40,080 bases of DNA from Lujinxingiaceae bacterium (GTDB taxonomy: Bacteria > Myxococcota_A > Bradymonadia > Bradymonadales > Bradymonadaceae). Below the pieces are notes generated by a model. The model was not told where the DNA came from. It saw nothing but the letters and a program-made list of their open reading frames with translations, and searched no databases. Positions 9,546 through 21,482 of this stretch are shown here, piece by piece (the stretch's first letter is position 1; each line of letters begins with the position of its first letter). The stretch lies in contig JACCWM010000164.1 of NCBI GenBank assembly GCA_013697635.1, positions 1-40,080 on the forward strand, in the 5' to 3' direction. The position numbers were made by a program, and so were the translations under genes.

Positions 9546-9818
9546 TCAGCGCTGCGACTTCTTGAGTTCCTGCTCGGCGTTGTGCAAAGCAAGCTGGTCA
9601 AGACCGAGGGCCTTGGCGAGTTTGGCCTTGCTCTTGTCATCAAAGCGCACGTATCCGGCGCTGATCTCGCGAAGCGCGTGCACCGCCTCTTTGTTGGAGG
9701 AGGGGAAGATGCGCTCAGAGCCCTTTCGCAGCTCGCGTGCGCGTGTGGTGCCAAGCATCACGAGCGCAAAGCGGTTTTCGATGTGTTCGAGACAGTCTTC
9801 AACGGTTACGCGAGCCAT
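9546..9818 (-). CDS. rpoZ: DNA-directed RNA polymerase omega subunit
   Basis: The 90-residue protein starts MARVTVEDCLEHIENRFALVMLGTTRARELRKGS, the canonical RpoZ N-terminus with conserved RF and RAR(E/Q)L. It continues with the NKEAVHALREISAG helix. RpoZ helps assemble and stabilise RNA polymerase. The start at 9818 is set by family length (E. coli 91 residues) and by AGAGGA upstream. A longer frame to 9944 is open but has no ribosome site and crosses the promoter proposed at 9883-9911. Confidence 0.92.
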   Translation of the reverse strand: MARVTVEDCLEHIENRFALVMLGTTRARELRKGSERIFPSSNKEAVHALREISAGYVRFDDKSKAKLAKALGLDQLALHNAEQELKKSQR

Positions 9819-9882
9819 ATGTGTGTCCTCTGAGGCGGTAGCGTGCACCCGGGATTTCCAGGGCGACGTCTTCAAGGTTGGC

Positions 9883-9911
9883 AAAATAGGCCCGACGCGT
9901 GAAAACGTCAA
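9883..9911 (-). promoter_or_regulatory. Sigma70-type promoter of rpoZ
   Basis: On the minus strand TTGACG (9911-9906) is followed after exactly 17 bases by TATTTT (9888-9883), about 65 bases upstream of the rpoZ ATG. The same TTGACG with 17-base spacing recurs before rplU. Confidence 0.55.
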
Positions 9912-9972
9912 GTTCCGTGAGTGCTTGCAACCGCTAGGCAACACTTTGATGGTGGTGTTGATTCCATCCTGA

Positions 9973-10002
9973 TTGGCCGCTCAGCAAAATACGGGGTATA
10001 GA
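9973..10002 (+). promoter_or_regulatory. Candidate promoter of the TrmH-type gene
   Basis: TTGGCC (9973-9978), an 18-base spacer and TATAGA (9997-10002) lie about 40 bases before the GTG start. The -10 is fair and the -35 weak. Confidence 0.3.
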
Positions 10003-10039
10003 GTCGACGCTGGATCGTGATCTGTGGCGAGGTGTTGGC

Positions 10040-10753
10040 GTGTTTCCTTACGAAGAAGTGCTCGATTTGGGGGCGATGTTGGAGCTCGATGTGCCGCTGA
10101 CGGCACAAGCCGAGCGGCTGGTTGAGCTCTTGGAGGCGCACATTACGCCGGCGCGACGCCAGCGTATCGAGTCGGTGTTGGCCGAGCGCACCTTTACCGT
10201 GGTGCCCGTGCTTGACGGGATCTATGACCAGGGAAACGTTGCGGCCGTGTTGCGCAGCACCGAAGCACTGGGCTTTGGTGGGGTGCACGTGATCGAATCG
10301 CTCGACATCTTCAAAAAATCGCAACGGATCAGCCAGGGTGCCGAGAAGTGGCTCGAGGTGGAGCGATGGCCGTCCGCGAGCGAATGCGGGCGCGCGCTCA
10401 AGGAACGCGGCTTTCAGATCGTCGCCACCCATCTGGAGGCGGCGGTTCCGATCGAGGCGATCGATTTTACCCGCCCCACGGCGATGGTTTTTGGCAATGA
10501 GCGCGACGGCGTCTCCGAGCAGATGTTGGAGATGGCCGATGTGCGCTGCGTGATCCCGATGCTGGGCTTTGTGCAAAGCTTCAATATCTCGGTGGCCGGC
10601 GCGATCAGCCTCTATCATATTGTGCGTGATCGGATCGCGCGCCAGGGCCACCACGGCGATCTGAGCGAGCGTGAGCGCGCGATCTTGAGGGCGGTCTACT
10701 ACGTACGTGCGCTCAAGACGCCCGAGCGGCTCGTGCCGCGGCTGCTGGCATAG
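10040..10753 (+). CDS. trmH: TrmH/SpoU-family RNA 2'-O-ribose methyltransferase
   Basis: The 237-residue protein carries the three SPOUT motifs in order: NVAAVLRSTEALGF, VFGNERDGVSEQML, and IPMLGFVQSFNISVAGAISL, which forms the knotted SAM site. These enzymes methylate the 2'-OH of a guanosine in tRNA (G18 for TrmH) or rRNA. The length (E. coli TrmH 229 residues) and lack of an N-terminal RNA-binding extension favour TrmH over RlmB-like paralogues. The start is GTG, chosen because CGAGGTG lies about six bases upstream and no in-frame ATG fits. It is followed by the rplU promoter, so transcription probably ends or is reinitiated there. Confidence 0.8.
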   Translation: MFPYEEVLDLGAMLELDVPLTAQAERLVELLEAHITPARRQRIESVLAERTFTVVPVLDGIYDQGNVAAVLRSTEALGFGGVHVIESLDIFKKSQRISQGAEKWLEVERWPSASECGRALKERGFQIVATHLEAAVPIEAIDFTRPTAMVFGNERDGVSEQMLEMADVRCVIPMLGFVQSFNISVAGAISLYHIVRDRIARQGHHGDLSERERAILRAVYYVRALKTPERLVPRLLA

Positions 10754-10785
10754 CGGCGCGATGTTAAGAAACATACGTCGATCAC

Positions 10786-10814
10786 TTGACGTGCCGAGGT
10801 GCTCCATGTATCTA
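10786..10814 (+). promoter_or_regulatory. Sigma70-type promoter of the rplU-rpmA operon
   Basis: TTGACG (10786-10791), a 17-base spacer and TATCTA (10809-10814) lie about 150 bases before the L21 start, leaving a long structured leader. Confidence 0.5.
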
Positions 10815-10883
10815 TCCCAGTCCCTTGGGGCGCGCAGTTATTTGGCTCGCTGAGAACGTGGAAATAAGATAGCAGGACAGCTC

Positions 10884-10918
10884 GTTTGGAAACTGTATTT
10901 TCGTACAGGGTTTCAAAC
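10884..10918 (+). promoter_or_regulatory. Stem-loop in the rplU leader, possible ribosomal-protein autoregulation site
   Basis: Within the leader, GTTTG pairs with CAAAC, AAAC with GTTT and GTA with TAC, around a TTTTCG loop, with small bulges between. The composite hairpin spans 10884-10918 and ends 45 bases before the rplU ATG. Leader structures that bind a ribosomal protein are known for several ribosomal operons. Assigning this one is inference from position and folding. Confidence 0.4.
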
Positions 10919-10963
10919 GTGTTGCCGCTGCGAAAGTATATGCAAACAACGCAGGAGTTAGAG

Positions 10964-11278
10964 ATGCACGCTGTAATTCGAACAGGCGGAAAGCAATACC
11001 GGGTTCAACCTGGTGATGAATTCAACGTGGAGAAACTCGCCGACGCCGTCAACGGCGCCACGATCCTCTTCGACCAGGTGCTCGCTGTGGGCACCGGAGA
11101 CGATCTTGTCGTCGGCGCGCCCCTTGTGGCCGGCGCGACGGTGCAGGCCAGCGTGATCAAGACGGGCCTCGCCAAAAAAGAGATCGTCTTCAAGAAGAAG
11201 CGTCGTCAGGGATACCGTGTCAAGCGCGGACATCGCCAGCCGTTTACGCGCATCAAGATCACGGCCGTCAACGTCTAA
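10964..11278 (+). CDS. rplU: 50S ribosomal protein L21
   Basis: The 104-residue protein begins MHAVIRTGGKQYRVQPGDE and contains KEIVFKKKRRQGYRVKRGHRQ, both diagnostic of L21 (E. coli 103 residues). It binds 23S rRNA in the large subunit. The ATG at 10964 has AGGAG seven bases upstream. An in-frame start at 10886 would include the leader hairpin and is rejected. The order rplU-rpmA-obg is the classic conserved arrangement. Confidence 0.97.
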   Translation: MHAVIRTGGKQYRVQPGDEFNVEKLADAVNGATILFDQVLAVGTGDDLVVGAPLVAGATVQASVIKTGLAKKEIVFKKKRRQGYRVKRGHRQPFTRIKITAVNV

Positions 11279-11342
11279 GACGTTGTGACGAGACGTTTCC
11301 ACCGTTTTACTTTCATCATCACGTATGGTTTAGGAGTTAGTC

Positions 11343-11615
11343 ATGGCTCATAAAAAAGGACAAGGAAGCTCGCGCAACGGTCGCGACTCCAACGCGCAAC
11401 GCCGCGGTGTCAAGAAGTTCGGCGGCGAGACGATCCTGCCCGGTGGCATTATCGTTCGCCAGACCGGAACGAAGTTTCACCCGGGGCAAAACGTTGGATT
11501 GGGCCGCGACTTCACGATTTTCTCGCTGGTCGAGGGTGTGGTGAAGTTCGAGAAGGGCGCCAAGAATCGCCGCTTCGTCTCCGTGGTCCCCACTGAGGCA
11601 GCAGCCGCGCAGTAA
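11343..11615 (+). CDS. rpmA: 50S ribosomal protein L27
   Basis: The 90-residue protein starts [20 protein letters not shown] and contains [22 protein letters not shown], the hallmark of L27, whose N-terminus reaches the peptidyl-transferase centre. There is no cleavable N-terminal extension of the Firmicutes type. AGGAGTTAGTC precedes the ATG, nearly identical to the ribosome site of rplU 65 bases upstream of it. Confidence 0.97.
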   Translation: MAHKKGQGSSRNGRDSNAQRRGVKKFGGETILPGGIIVRQTGTKFHPGQNVGLGRDFTIFSLVEGVVKFEKGAKNRRFVSVVPTEAAAAQ

Positions 11616-11648
11616 GCAATTCGCAAGGCAGTTTTGGAAAGTGGCCAG

Positions 11649-11692
11649 CGCCCCTGATTCCTGATTGTTCAGGAGTCCGGGGCGTTTGCTTT
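11649..11692 (+). terminator. Terminator or attenuator hairpin between rpmA and obg
   Basis: Bases 11649-11664 pair with 11669-11684 in a stem of about 16 pairs (one mismatch, one G-U) with a four-base TTGT loop. The outer arm is CGCCCC/GGGGCG and the run TTTGCTTT follows. This is the strongest intrinsic-terminator-like structure in the window. It lies 20 bases before obg, so it may lower obg expression relative to the ribosomal genes. Confidence 0.6.
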
Positions 11693-11712
11693 GGTAATCA
11701 AGGGAGTTTGAG

Positions 11713-12768
11713 ATGTTCGTAGACGAAGCGCAGATCGAGATCATTGCCGGGCGTGGGGGCGATGGCATGGTTGCCTTTCGCCGTGAGAAGTACATTCCAC
11801 GCGGCGGCCCGGCCGGTGGTGACGGCGGCAAGGGTGGCGACGTGATCTTCGTGGCGACGAACAACGTCAATACGCTCAGTGATTTTCGCCATCAAAAACG
11901 CGTTGCCGCCGATGACGGCCGCCACGGCGGCCCCAACAATATGTCGGGCAAGCAGGGCGCCGATACGATCGTCTATCTGCCCGTTGGTACGCTCGTGCAC
12001 GACAAGCGAAGCGAAGAGGTGATCGCCGATCTGGTCGAGGTCGGCCAAACGATCGTGATCGCGCGCGGCGGCAAGGGCGGTCTTGGAAACCAGAACTTCG
12101 CCACGCCGACCAATCGGGCGCCGCGACGTGCGACGCCGGGCAAGCTCGGCGAGAAGTTTCAACTGCGCCTGGAGCTCAAGCTGATCGCCGACATCGGCCT
12201 GATAGGCTTTCCCTCCGTTGGCAAGTCGACGATCATCGCGGCGATCTCCAGCGCCCGGCCCAAGATCGCCGATTACCCGTTCACCACGCTCGTGCCCAAT
12301 CTGGGCGTGGTGCAGTGGAAGAATTTTCGCGAGTTCGTCGTCGCCGACATCCCCGGCCTGATCGAAGGCGCCCACGAAGGCCATGGCCTGGGCATCCAAT
12401 TCTTGAAGCACGTCGAGCGCACCAACCTGCTCGTTCACATCATCGAGGTCACACCCTCGATCGAGGGCCAGGACAATCCTCGCGATCCGATCGGCGACTT
12501 CGAGGTGATTCAAAAGGAGCTCGCTCGCTACAACGAGGCGCTTCTCGAGCAGCCCCAGCTCGTCATCTTGAACAAGTCCGACTTGCCCTACGTGCGCGAG
12601 CAGGCCGAAGCGCTGCGCGCGCACTTCCAGGACGAGCTCAAGTTGCCGTTTCTGATCGTTTCGGCTGCGACCGGCGAGAACATGGATGAGTTCAAGAATA
12701 TGCTGGCACGGGCCGTGTCCGAGGGCCGATTTGGCGCCGAAGACTCACGCGAGGCCTGGGAGCGCTGA
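11713..12768 (+). CDS. obgE: Obg/CgtA GTPase (ribosome assembly)
   Basis: The 351-residue protein has the glycine-rich Obg fold first (GRGGDGMVAFRREKYIPRGGP, GGKGGLGNQNFAT). A G domain follows: GFPSVGKST (P-loop), DIPGLIEGA (switch II), NKSDL and SAATGEN. It acts in 50S subunit maturation and stress control. There is no C-terminal OCT domain, giving the short proteobacterial form. AGGGAG lies upstream of the ATG. Confidence 0.95.
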   Translation: MFVDEAQIEIIAGRGGDGMVAFRREKYIPRGGPAGGDGGKGGDVIFVATNNVNTLSDFRHQKRVAADDGRHGGPNNMSGKQGADTIVYLPVGTLVHDKRSEEVIADLVEVGQTIVIARGGKGGLGNQNFATPTNRAPRRATPGKLGEKFQLRLELKLIADIGLIGFPSVGKSTIIAAISSARPKIADYPFTTLVPNLGVVQWKNFREFVVADIPGLIEGAHEGHGLGIQFLKHVERTNLLVHIIEVTPSIEGQDNPRDPIGDFEVIQKELARYNEALLEQPQLVILNKSDLPYVREQAEALRAHFQDELKLPFLIVSAATGENMDEFKNMLARAVSEGRFGAEDSREAWER

Positions 12769-12821
12769 GCCAGCAAAATCAGCAATAAATCGGGGGTGCA
12801 ATGCCAGATCGGCCTTTAGCC

Positions 12822-12838
12822 ATGCGGTAATTCCGCAT
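12822..12838. terminator. Possible bidirectional terminator between obg and the small membrane protein
   Basis: ATGCGG (12822-12827) pairs perfectly with CCGCAT (12833-12838) around TAATT. The flanks GCAATGC (12798-12804) and GCATTGC (12835-12841) offer an alternative pairing. It lies between two convergent genes. No T tract is present. Confidence 0.3.
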
Positions 12839-12869
12839 TGCAAGCCTGGCTGCACCTGGGACTTTCTTG

Positions 12870-13046
12870 TCAGGGATCGGGCGTGGCGGTGGGGTTTTGT
12901 GCAAGCTCGCGTGCCGCCTGTTGACGGCGCCGGCGGCGAAGACGTGCTTCCTGCTCGGCTTCGACGGCGCGCCGGCCGAGAAAGAAGCCGGCAAACAATC
13001 CGATGAACAAAAGAATCGGGATGTAGAAGATGTGGGCCGAGGACAT
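12870..13046 (-). CDS. Small single-pass membrane protein, 58 residues
   Basis: On the minus strand a 58-codon frame starts MSSAHIFYIPILLFIGLFAG and continues with FFLGRRAVEAEQEARLRRRR before a short tail ending NPTATPDP. It has one clear hydrophobic span (residues 6-24), then a strongly basic, coiled-coil-like helix, so a type with the N-terminus outside and a cytoplasmic basic tail is likely. The reading of membrane helix plus Arg-rich helix is far from random in this GC-rich DNA. No strong ribosome site is seen (GAGCGCCGCC). The gene is convergent with obg. The function is unknown. Confidence 0.6.
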   Translation of the reverse strand: MSSAHIFYIPILLFIGLFAGFFLGRRAVEAEQEARLRRRRRQQAARELAQNPTATPDP

Positions 13047-13155
13047 GGCGGCGCTCAGGTACGTCTGTGAAAGTCATGGCAGCCAGGGGGCGGCCGAGGC
13101 TACGATAGATCATCGCCGGGCTTTTTTCTATTCCCTTGGCGTGGGCAGGTCAAAG

Positions 13156-13181
13156 GGTCGGAATCGCTCAAGGTTCCGACC
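13156..13181. repeat. Perfect 8-bp inverted repeat upstream of the synthase gene
   Basis: GGTCGGAA (13156-13163) and TTCCGACC (13174-13181) are separated by ten bases, 113 bases before the large synthase start. It could be an operator or a leader hairpin. There is no T tract. The rest of 13047-13293 shows no gene. Confidence 0.4.
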
Positions 13182-13293
13182 AGTTGGAAGGTTTCTCTCC
13201 TTGAACTAATGCGGGGAAATGGCTACACGGAGGTCCGAATGTGTCTAGACTCTGCTCAATCTCTCAGCAGTTGATGAGTCATGGAACCAATCA

Positions 13294-18087
<4,794 letters not shown>

Positions 18088-18097
18088 TGCGCGTCGT

Positions 18098-18301
18098 GGC
18101 TGGAGACTGAGGCCTGGAGGCTTTGGTTGGGAGAGCGCACACTCTCCCAGAGTTGAACAAATTGCTGATGTCGATGTTGATGTGCTGATGTTGAACGTGG
18201 ACTTTTTTGACTGCAAGCCGCTGGACCTTCGCTAAATGTTGCTTTGATGATTTGCACGGGCTTTAACGCTGTCCAAAGCCTCCAGACCTCAATTTCCAGC
18301 C
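18098..18301. repeat. 29-bp imperfect inverted repeat enclosing 146 bp, between synthase and reductase genes
   Basis: The left arm 18098-18126 and right arm 18273-18301 are reverse complements at 26 of 29 positions. The longest uninterrupted match is CTGGAGGCTTTGG. The enclosed DNA is AT-richer than the genes around it. It holds a perfect 8-bp hairpin at 18128-18149 and short direct repeats (TGCTGATGT twice, GTTGAAC twice). A weak promoter-like TTGACT (18207-18212) with CTAAAT (18232-18237) lies inside, at 19-base spacing. It could be a small non-autonomous element or a large regulatory RNA stem. No target-site duplication is evident. Confidence 0.6.
18128..18149 (+). terminator. Perfect 8-bp hairpin after the megasynthase gene
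   Basis: TGGGAGAG (18128-18135) and CTCTCCCA (18142-18149) form a perfect stem with loop CGCACA, 40 bases after the synthase stop. There is no downstream T tract, so it may attenuate rather than terminate. Confidence 0.4.
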
Positions 18302-18332
18302 CTCCTCGAATCTGGATCCAAAAGAGTACGCC

Positions 18333-19073
18333 ATGTCTGCATTTGTAACCGGTGGTTCGCGTGGCATTGGTCGCGCGATCGTTCTCAAGCTCGCTCAACA
18401 AGGGCGCGACGTGGCGTTTAGCTACGTGAACAATGCCGACGCTGCCCGAGAAACCGAGCGCCTCGCTGCAGATCTTGCGCCGGGGCGTCGCGTGCAAGGT
18501 TACGCGCTTGATGTGTGTGATTCAGCCGGGGTGGAGCGCGTCGTCGATCAGGTGATCGAGGATTATGAAAACGTCGACACGGTGGTAAACAATGCCGCGA
18601 TCTTGCGAAACAACGCCGCGGCGCTGATGAGCGATGAGGATTGGAACCAGGTGATCGCGACGAATTTGACCGGACCCTTTTTCGTCACGCGTCAGTTTCT
18701 GATGCATTTTCTGAGCAATCGCAGCGGACGCATCATCAACATCTCCTCGATCGCCCAAGACGGCGCCAGCGGGCAGGTGAACTATGCAGCGAGCAAGGCC
18801 GGGCTGGTCGGCATGACCAAGACTCTGGCGCGTGAGTATGGCCCCAAGGGGATCACGGCCAACGTCGTCGTCTTGGGGCTGGTGCCCACGGACATGAGCC
18901 GCGAGCATGGCGACGAGAAGCTCGAGGCGTTTTGGAAGCAGTGGTGTCCGCGAAAGCGCCAGGGAACCCCCGAGGAGGTTGCCTCACTCGTGCATTTTTT
19001 GAGCAGCGACGCGGCCGATTTCATCAACGGCGAAGTCATTCATATCAGCGGTGGTTTGACCTATGTGCCTTGA
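18333..19073 (+). CDS. 3-oxoacyl-ACP reductase, FabG-type SDR
   Basis: The 246-residue short-chain dehydrogenase has the NADPH motif VTGGSRGIG at the N-terminus, structural NNAA, and the catalytic Ser in NISSIAQDG with YAASK (standard Y-x3-K). GGLTYVP lies at the C-terminus. The length is standard for FabG (244 residues in E. coli). It would reduce the beta-keto group made by the KS-AT protein while the chain sits on the free ACP. It starts the second part of the cluster: the next gene follows 27 bases later. AAGAG precedes the ATG. Confidence 0.85.
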   Translation: MSAFVTGGSRGIGRAIVLKLAQQGRDVAFSYVNNADAARETERLAADLAPGRRVQGYALDVCDSAGVERVVDQVIEDYENVDTVVNNAAILRNNAAALMSDEDWNQVIATNLTGPFFVTRQFLMHFLSNRSGRIINISSIAQDGASGQVNYAASKAGLVGMTKTLAREYGPKGITANVVVLGLVPTDMSREHGDEKLEAFWKQWCPRKRQGTPEEVASLVHFLSSDAADFINGEVIHISGGLTYVP

Positions 19074-19100
19074 GCGGCGCCACCCAGAGGAGTGTTTGCG

Positions 19101-19931
19101 GTGATCTCGATCGATATGAGCGACAAAACAGTGCTGGTGACGGGTGGCACGCGTGGCATTGGTCTGGCCACGGGGCTGGAGTTTGGCGCGGCCGGCGCGC
19201 GTGTGGTGTTGACCTACAAGTGGGGCTCGGCCAGCGAAGAGGCGATCGTCGAGGCCTTCGCAGCGCGCGGCGGCCGCGCGCCCACCTTGCTTGAGGCCGA
19301 TGTCTCCAACGAGGACGATACGCGCGCGCTGCTCGACGCCATTGCCAGAACGCACGACGGCATCGATGTTTTCGTGAGCAATGTGGCCTTTGCCCAGCGA
19401 ACACCCACGCTGGAGAGCTACAAGAAGCGCTCGTTTTTCAAGACTCTGGAGTACAGTGCCTGGCCGCTCGTGCATTATACGGCGGCGATCAAAGAGCGCT
19501 TCGGGCGCTATCCTGGCCATGTCATCGGCGTCTCCAGCGATGGTGGCGAGCGCCACTATCCGGCCTACGATTTTGTGGCCGCTTCGAAGGCGGTCTTGGA
19601 GAGCTTCGCGCGCTACCTTGCGGTGCACATCAAGGAGGAGGGCGGGCGCGTCAACGTCGTGCGCTTTGGCATGGTCAAGACCGACTCTTTCGAACAGATG
19701 TTTGGCCCTGATTTTGCCGAATTCTTGAGGCGCGAGGGCTTTGGCGACGACGACCTGTTGCAACCGCATGATTGCGGCAAGGCGATTCTTGCACTATGCA
19801 GTGGACTGCTCGACGCCATGACCGGCGAGGTCATTACCGTCGATCGAGGCATGGCGTTTTTGGACAATATGATGATGCGCTACCACCGCCAAAGCGAGGC
19901 TTCGCCGGCCGGTGGCAACCGAACGGAGTGA
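19101..19931 (+). CDS. Enoyl-ACP reductase-like SDR (Y-x6-K type)
   Basis: The 276-residue SDR has the cofactor loop VTGGTRGIG, then DVFVSNVAF in place of the usual NNAG. The catalytic region is YDFVAASKAVLESFARYLAVHI. Here Tyr and Lys are six residues apart (Y-x6-K), as in enoyl reductases FabI, FabL and InhA, and not the Y-x3-K of ketoreductases. The order resembles FabL ([22 protein letters not shown]). It therefore probably reduces the enoyl intermediate after the FabZ-like dehydratase. The start is taken as GTG 19101 with GAGGA upstream. GTG 19092 and ATG 19116 are alternatives. The TGA is two bases before the ACP start. Confidence 0.75.
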   Translation: MISIDMSDKTVLVTGGTRGIGLATGLEFGAAGARVVLTYKWGSASEEAIVEAFAARGGRAPTLLEADVSNEDDTRALLDAIARTHDGIDVFVSNVAFAQRTPTLESYKKRSFFKTLEYSAWPLVHYTAAIKERFGRYPGHVIGVSSDGGERHYPAYDFVAASKAVLESFARYLAVHIKEEGGRVNVVRFGMVKTDSFEQMFGPDFAEFLRREGFGDDDLLQPHDCGKAILALCSGLLDAMTGEVITVDRGMAFLDNMMMRYHRQSEASPAGGNRTE

Positions 19932-19933
19932 CA

Positions 19934-20179
19934 ATGAGCAAAGATCAAATCATCGAAGTCATCACCCGCAATCTTTTGGAGAACATCGACGACCTCGACC
20001 AGAGCGCGATCAACCCTGAGAGCTCGATGCGCGACTACGGCGCCAACAGCCTGGACATCATCGAGGTGGTCTCCTGCTCGATGCGTGAGCTCAAGATCAA
20101 GGTGCCGCGCTCGGAGTTGGCTGAGGTGCAGAACATCAGTCAGCTCGCGGACAAATTTCTCGAGTACGTCAACGCGTGA
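19934..20179 (+). CDS. Free-standing acyl carrier protein
   Basis: The 81-residue acidic four-helix protein carries DYGANSLDIIEVV, in which Ser39 is the phosphopantetheine site. It starts two bases after the preceding SDR, so the two are translationally linked. This ACP probably carries the chain between the KS-AT protein, both reductases, the dehydratase and the oxoamine synthase, which explains why the megasynthase has no carrier after its AT. No phosphopantetheinyl transferase gene is in the window. Confidence 0.9.
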   Translation: MSKDQIIEVITRNLLENIDDLDQSAINPESSMRDYGANSLDIIEVVSCSMRELKIKVPRSELAEVQNISQLADKFLEYVNA

Positions 20180-20213
20180 GCAGCTTCGCGCCGCCTTTGC
20201 CCCAAGAAGTTCG

Positions 20214-21482
20214 ATGATGAATGATCGTGATATACTGAAATACAGTCTGGCGGACTTCGGTCACAACGACAACGACGACGTGCTCGCTCCGCCTCAGGAT
20301 TTTCTGACGTGGATCAAAGACCCGCGCGTGGCCATGGCCTTTCAGTTCTTCGAGCAGCCGATGCTGGCCGCGCCGACGCCTCGCACCTCGCTTCGCACCA
20401 ACCTCGATGGTGTGACGCGCCAGATGATCAACTTGACCTCGTACAACTACCTGGGTCTGTCGACCCATCCTGAGGTGGTCGCGGCGGCCAAGGCGGCGCT
20501 CGATACCTACGGCGTGGGCGCCGCGGGCGCGGCGCTGCTCTCGGGCACCTTCGATCAGCACGAGCTGTTCGCCGAGGAGCTCGCCCGCTTCAAGCAGAAG
20601 GATGCCTGTGTGCTGTTCTCGAGCGGCCTGGGCGGCAATATGGGCGCGATCCAGGCGATCTTACAACGCGGTGACGTGCTCGTCATCGACGACAAGTGCC
20701 ACAAGAGTCTGATCGACGGCGCAAAACTCGCGGGCGCAAAGCTTGTCAGTTTTGCGCACAACGATGCCAACTCACTCGATGAGACGCTGGCCCGCCACAA
20801 AGGCAAGCGTGTCCTGGTGGCGATCGAAGGCGTCTATTCGATGGACGGAGATCTGGCTGATTTGCCGGCGGTCGTCGAGGTCTGTGAGAGCCATGGTGTG
20901 CCGATCTATCTGGATGAGGCCCACTCGACGCTGCTCTTTGGTGAGAACGGCCGTGGAATTGGTGAGCACTTTGGCCTCGAGGACAAGATCGGCGTGAGTT
21001 TTGGCACGCTGAGCAAGTCCTTTGGTGGCGTCGGCGGCTTTGTCTGCGCCAACGAGAACCTGGTTCGCTACATGAAGTGCTACGCCTCGCCGTTTCAGTT
21101 CTCCTGTGCGTTGCCACCGGCGATCGTCGCGGCGATGCGCAAGTCGCTCGAGGTGGCCACGCGCGATTCGAGCCTTCGCGATGCGATGTGGGAGAACGTG
21201 CACTATTTTCGCAAGAACCTCGAGTCGCTCAACCTCGATCTGGGCGAGTCGGCCTCGCAGGTCATCCCGATCATCATCGGCTCATCGGGCGAGCATCTGA
21301 TCATGATGGCCATGGCCGCACAGCAACGCGGGCTGTTCTTGCAGCCGATTGATTTTCCCGCCGTCGAGGCCCATGCACGCCGCTTTCGCATCTCGGTTTC
21401 CTCGCAGCTCACCAAGCAAGACATCGACGAGGCTTGCAATATCATCGAAGACGTCATCGCGCGACCGCTGGGAAGGGTGTGA
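20214..21482 (+). CDS. PLP-dependent alpha-oxoamine synthase (serine palmitoyltransferase / BioF family)
   Basis: The 422-residue protein has the family landmarks in order: NLTSYNYLGLSTHP, GAALLSGT, DDKCHKSLIDGAKLAG (substrate His), YLDEAHST (Asp and His contacting PLP) and GTLSKSFGG with PLP-lysine 268. Members condense an amino acid with an acyl thioester and lose CO2, giving an alpha-amino ketone (serine palmitoyltransferase, BioF, KBL, CqsA). An ACP gene directly upstream suggests an acyl-ACP substrate and chain release by amino-acid condensation. The amino acid (serine, alanine, glycine or other) cannot be read safely. A start at 20217 is also possible. Confidence 0.88.
   Translation: MMNDRDILKYSLADFGHNDNDDVLAPPQDFLTWIKDPRVAMAFQFFEQPMLAAPTPRTSLRTNLDGVTRQMINLTSYNYLGLSTHPEVVAAAKAALDTYGVGAAGAALLSGTFDQHELFAEELARFKQKDACVLFSSGLGGNMGAIQAILQRGDVLVIDDKCHKSLIDGAKLAGAKLVSFAHNDANSLDETLARHKGKRVLVAIEGVYSMDGDLADLPAVVEVCESHGVPIYLDEAHSTLLFGENGRGIGEHFGLEDKIGVSFGTLSKSFGGVGGFVCANENLVRYMKCYASPFQFSCALPPAIVAAMRKSLEVATRDSSLRDAMWENVHYFRKNLESLNLDLGESASQVIPIIIGSSGEHLIMMAMAAQQRGLFLQPIDFPAVEAHARRFRISVSSQLTKQDIDEACNIIEDVIARPLGRV

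Noticed and set aside
18098-18301. Complete insertion sequence
   Set aside because: There is no transposase frame between the inverted arms and no clear target-site duplication at the flanks. Only a small element or RNA structure remains possible.
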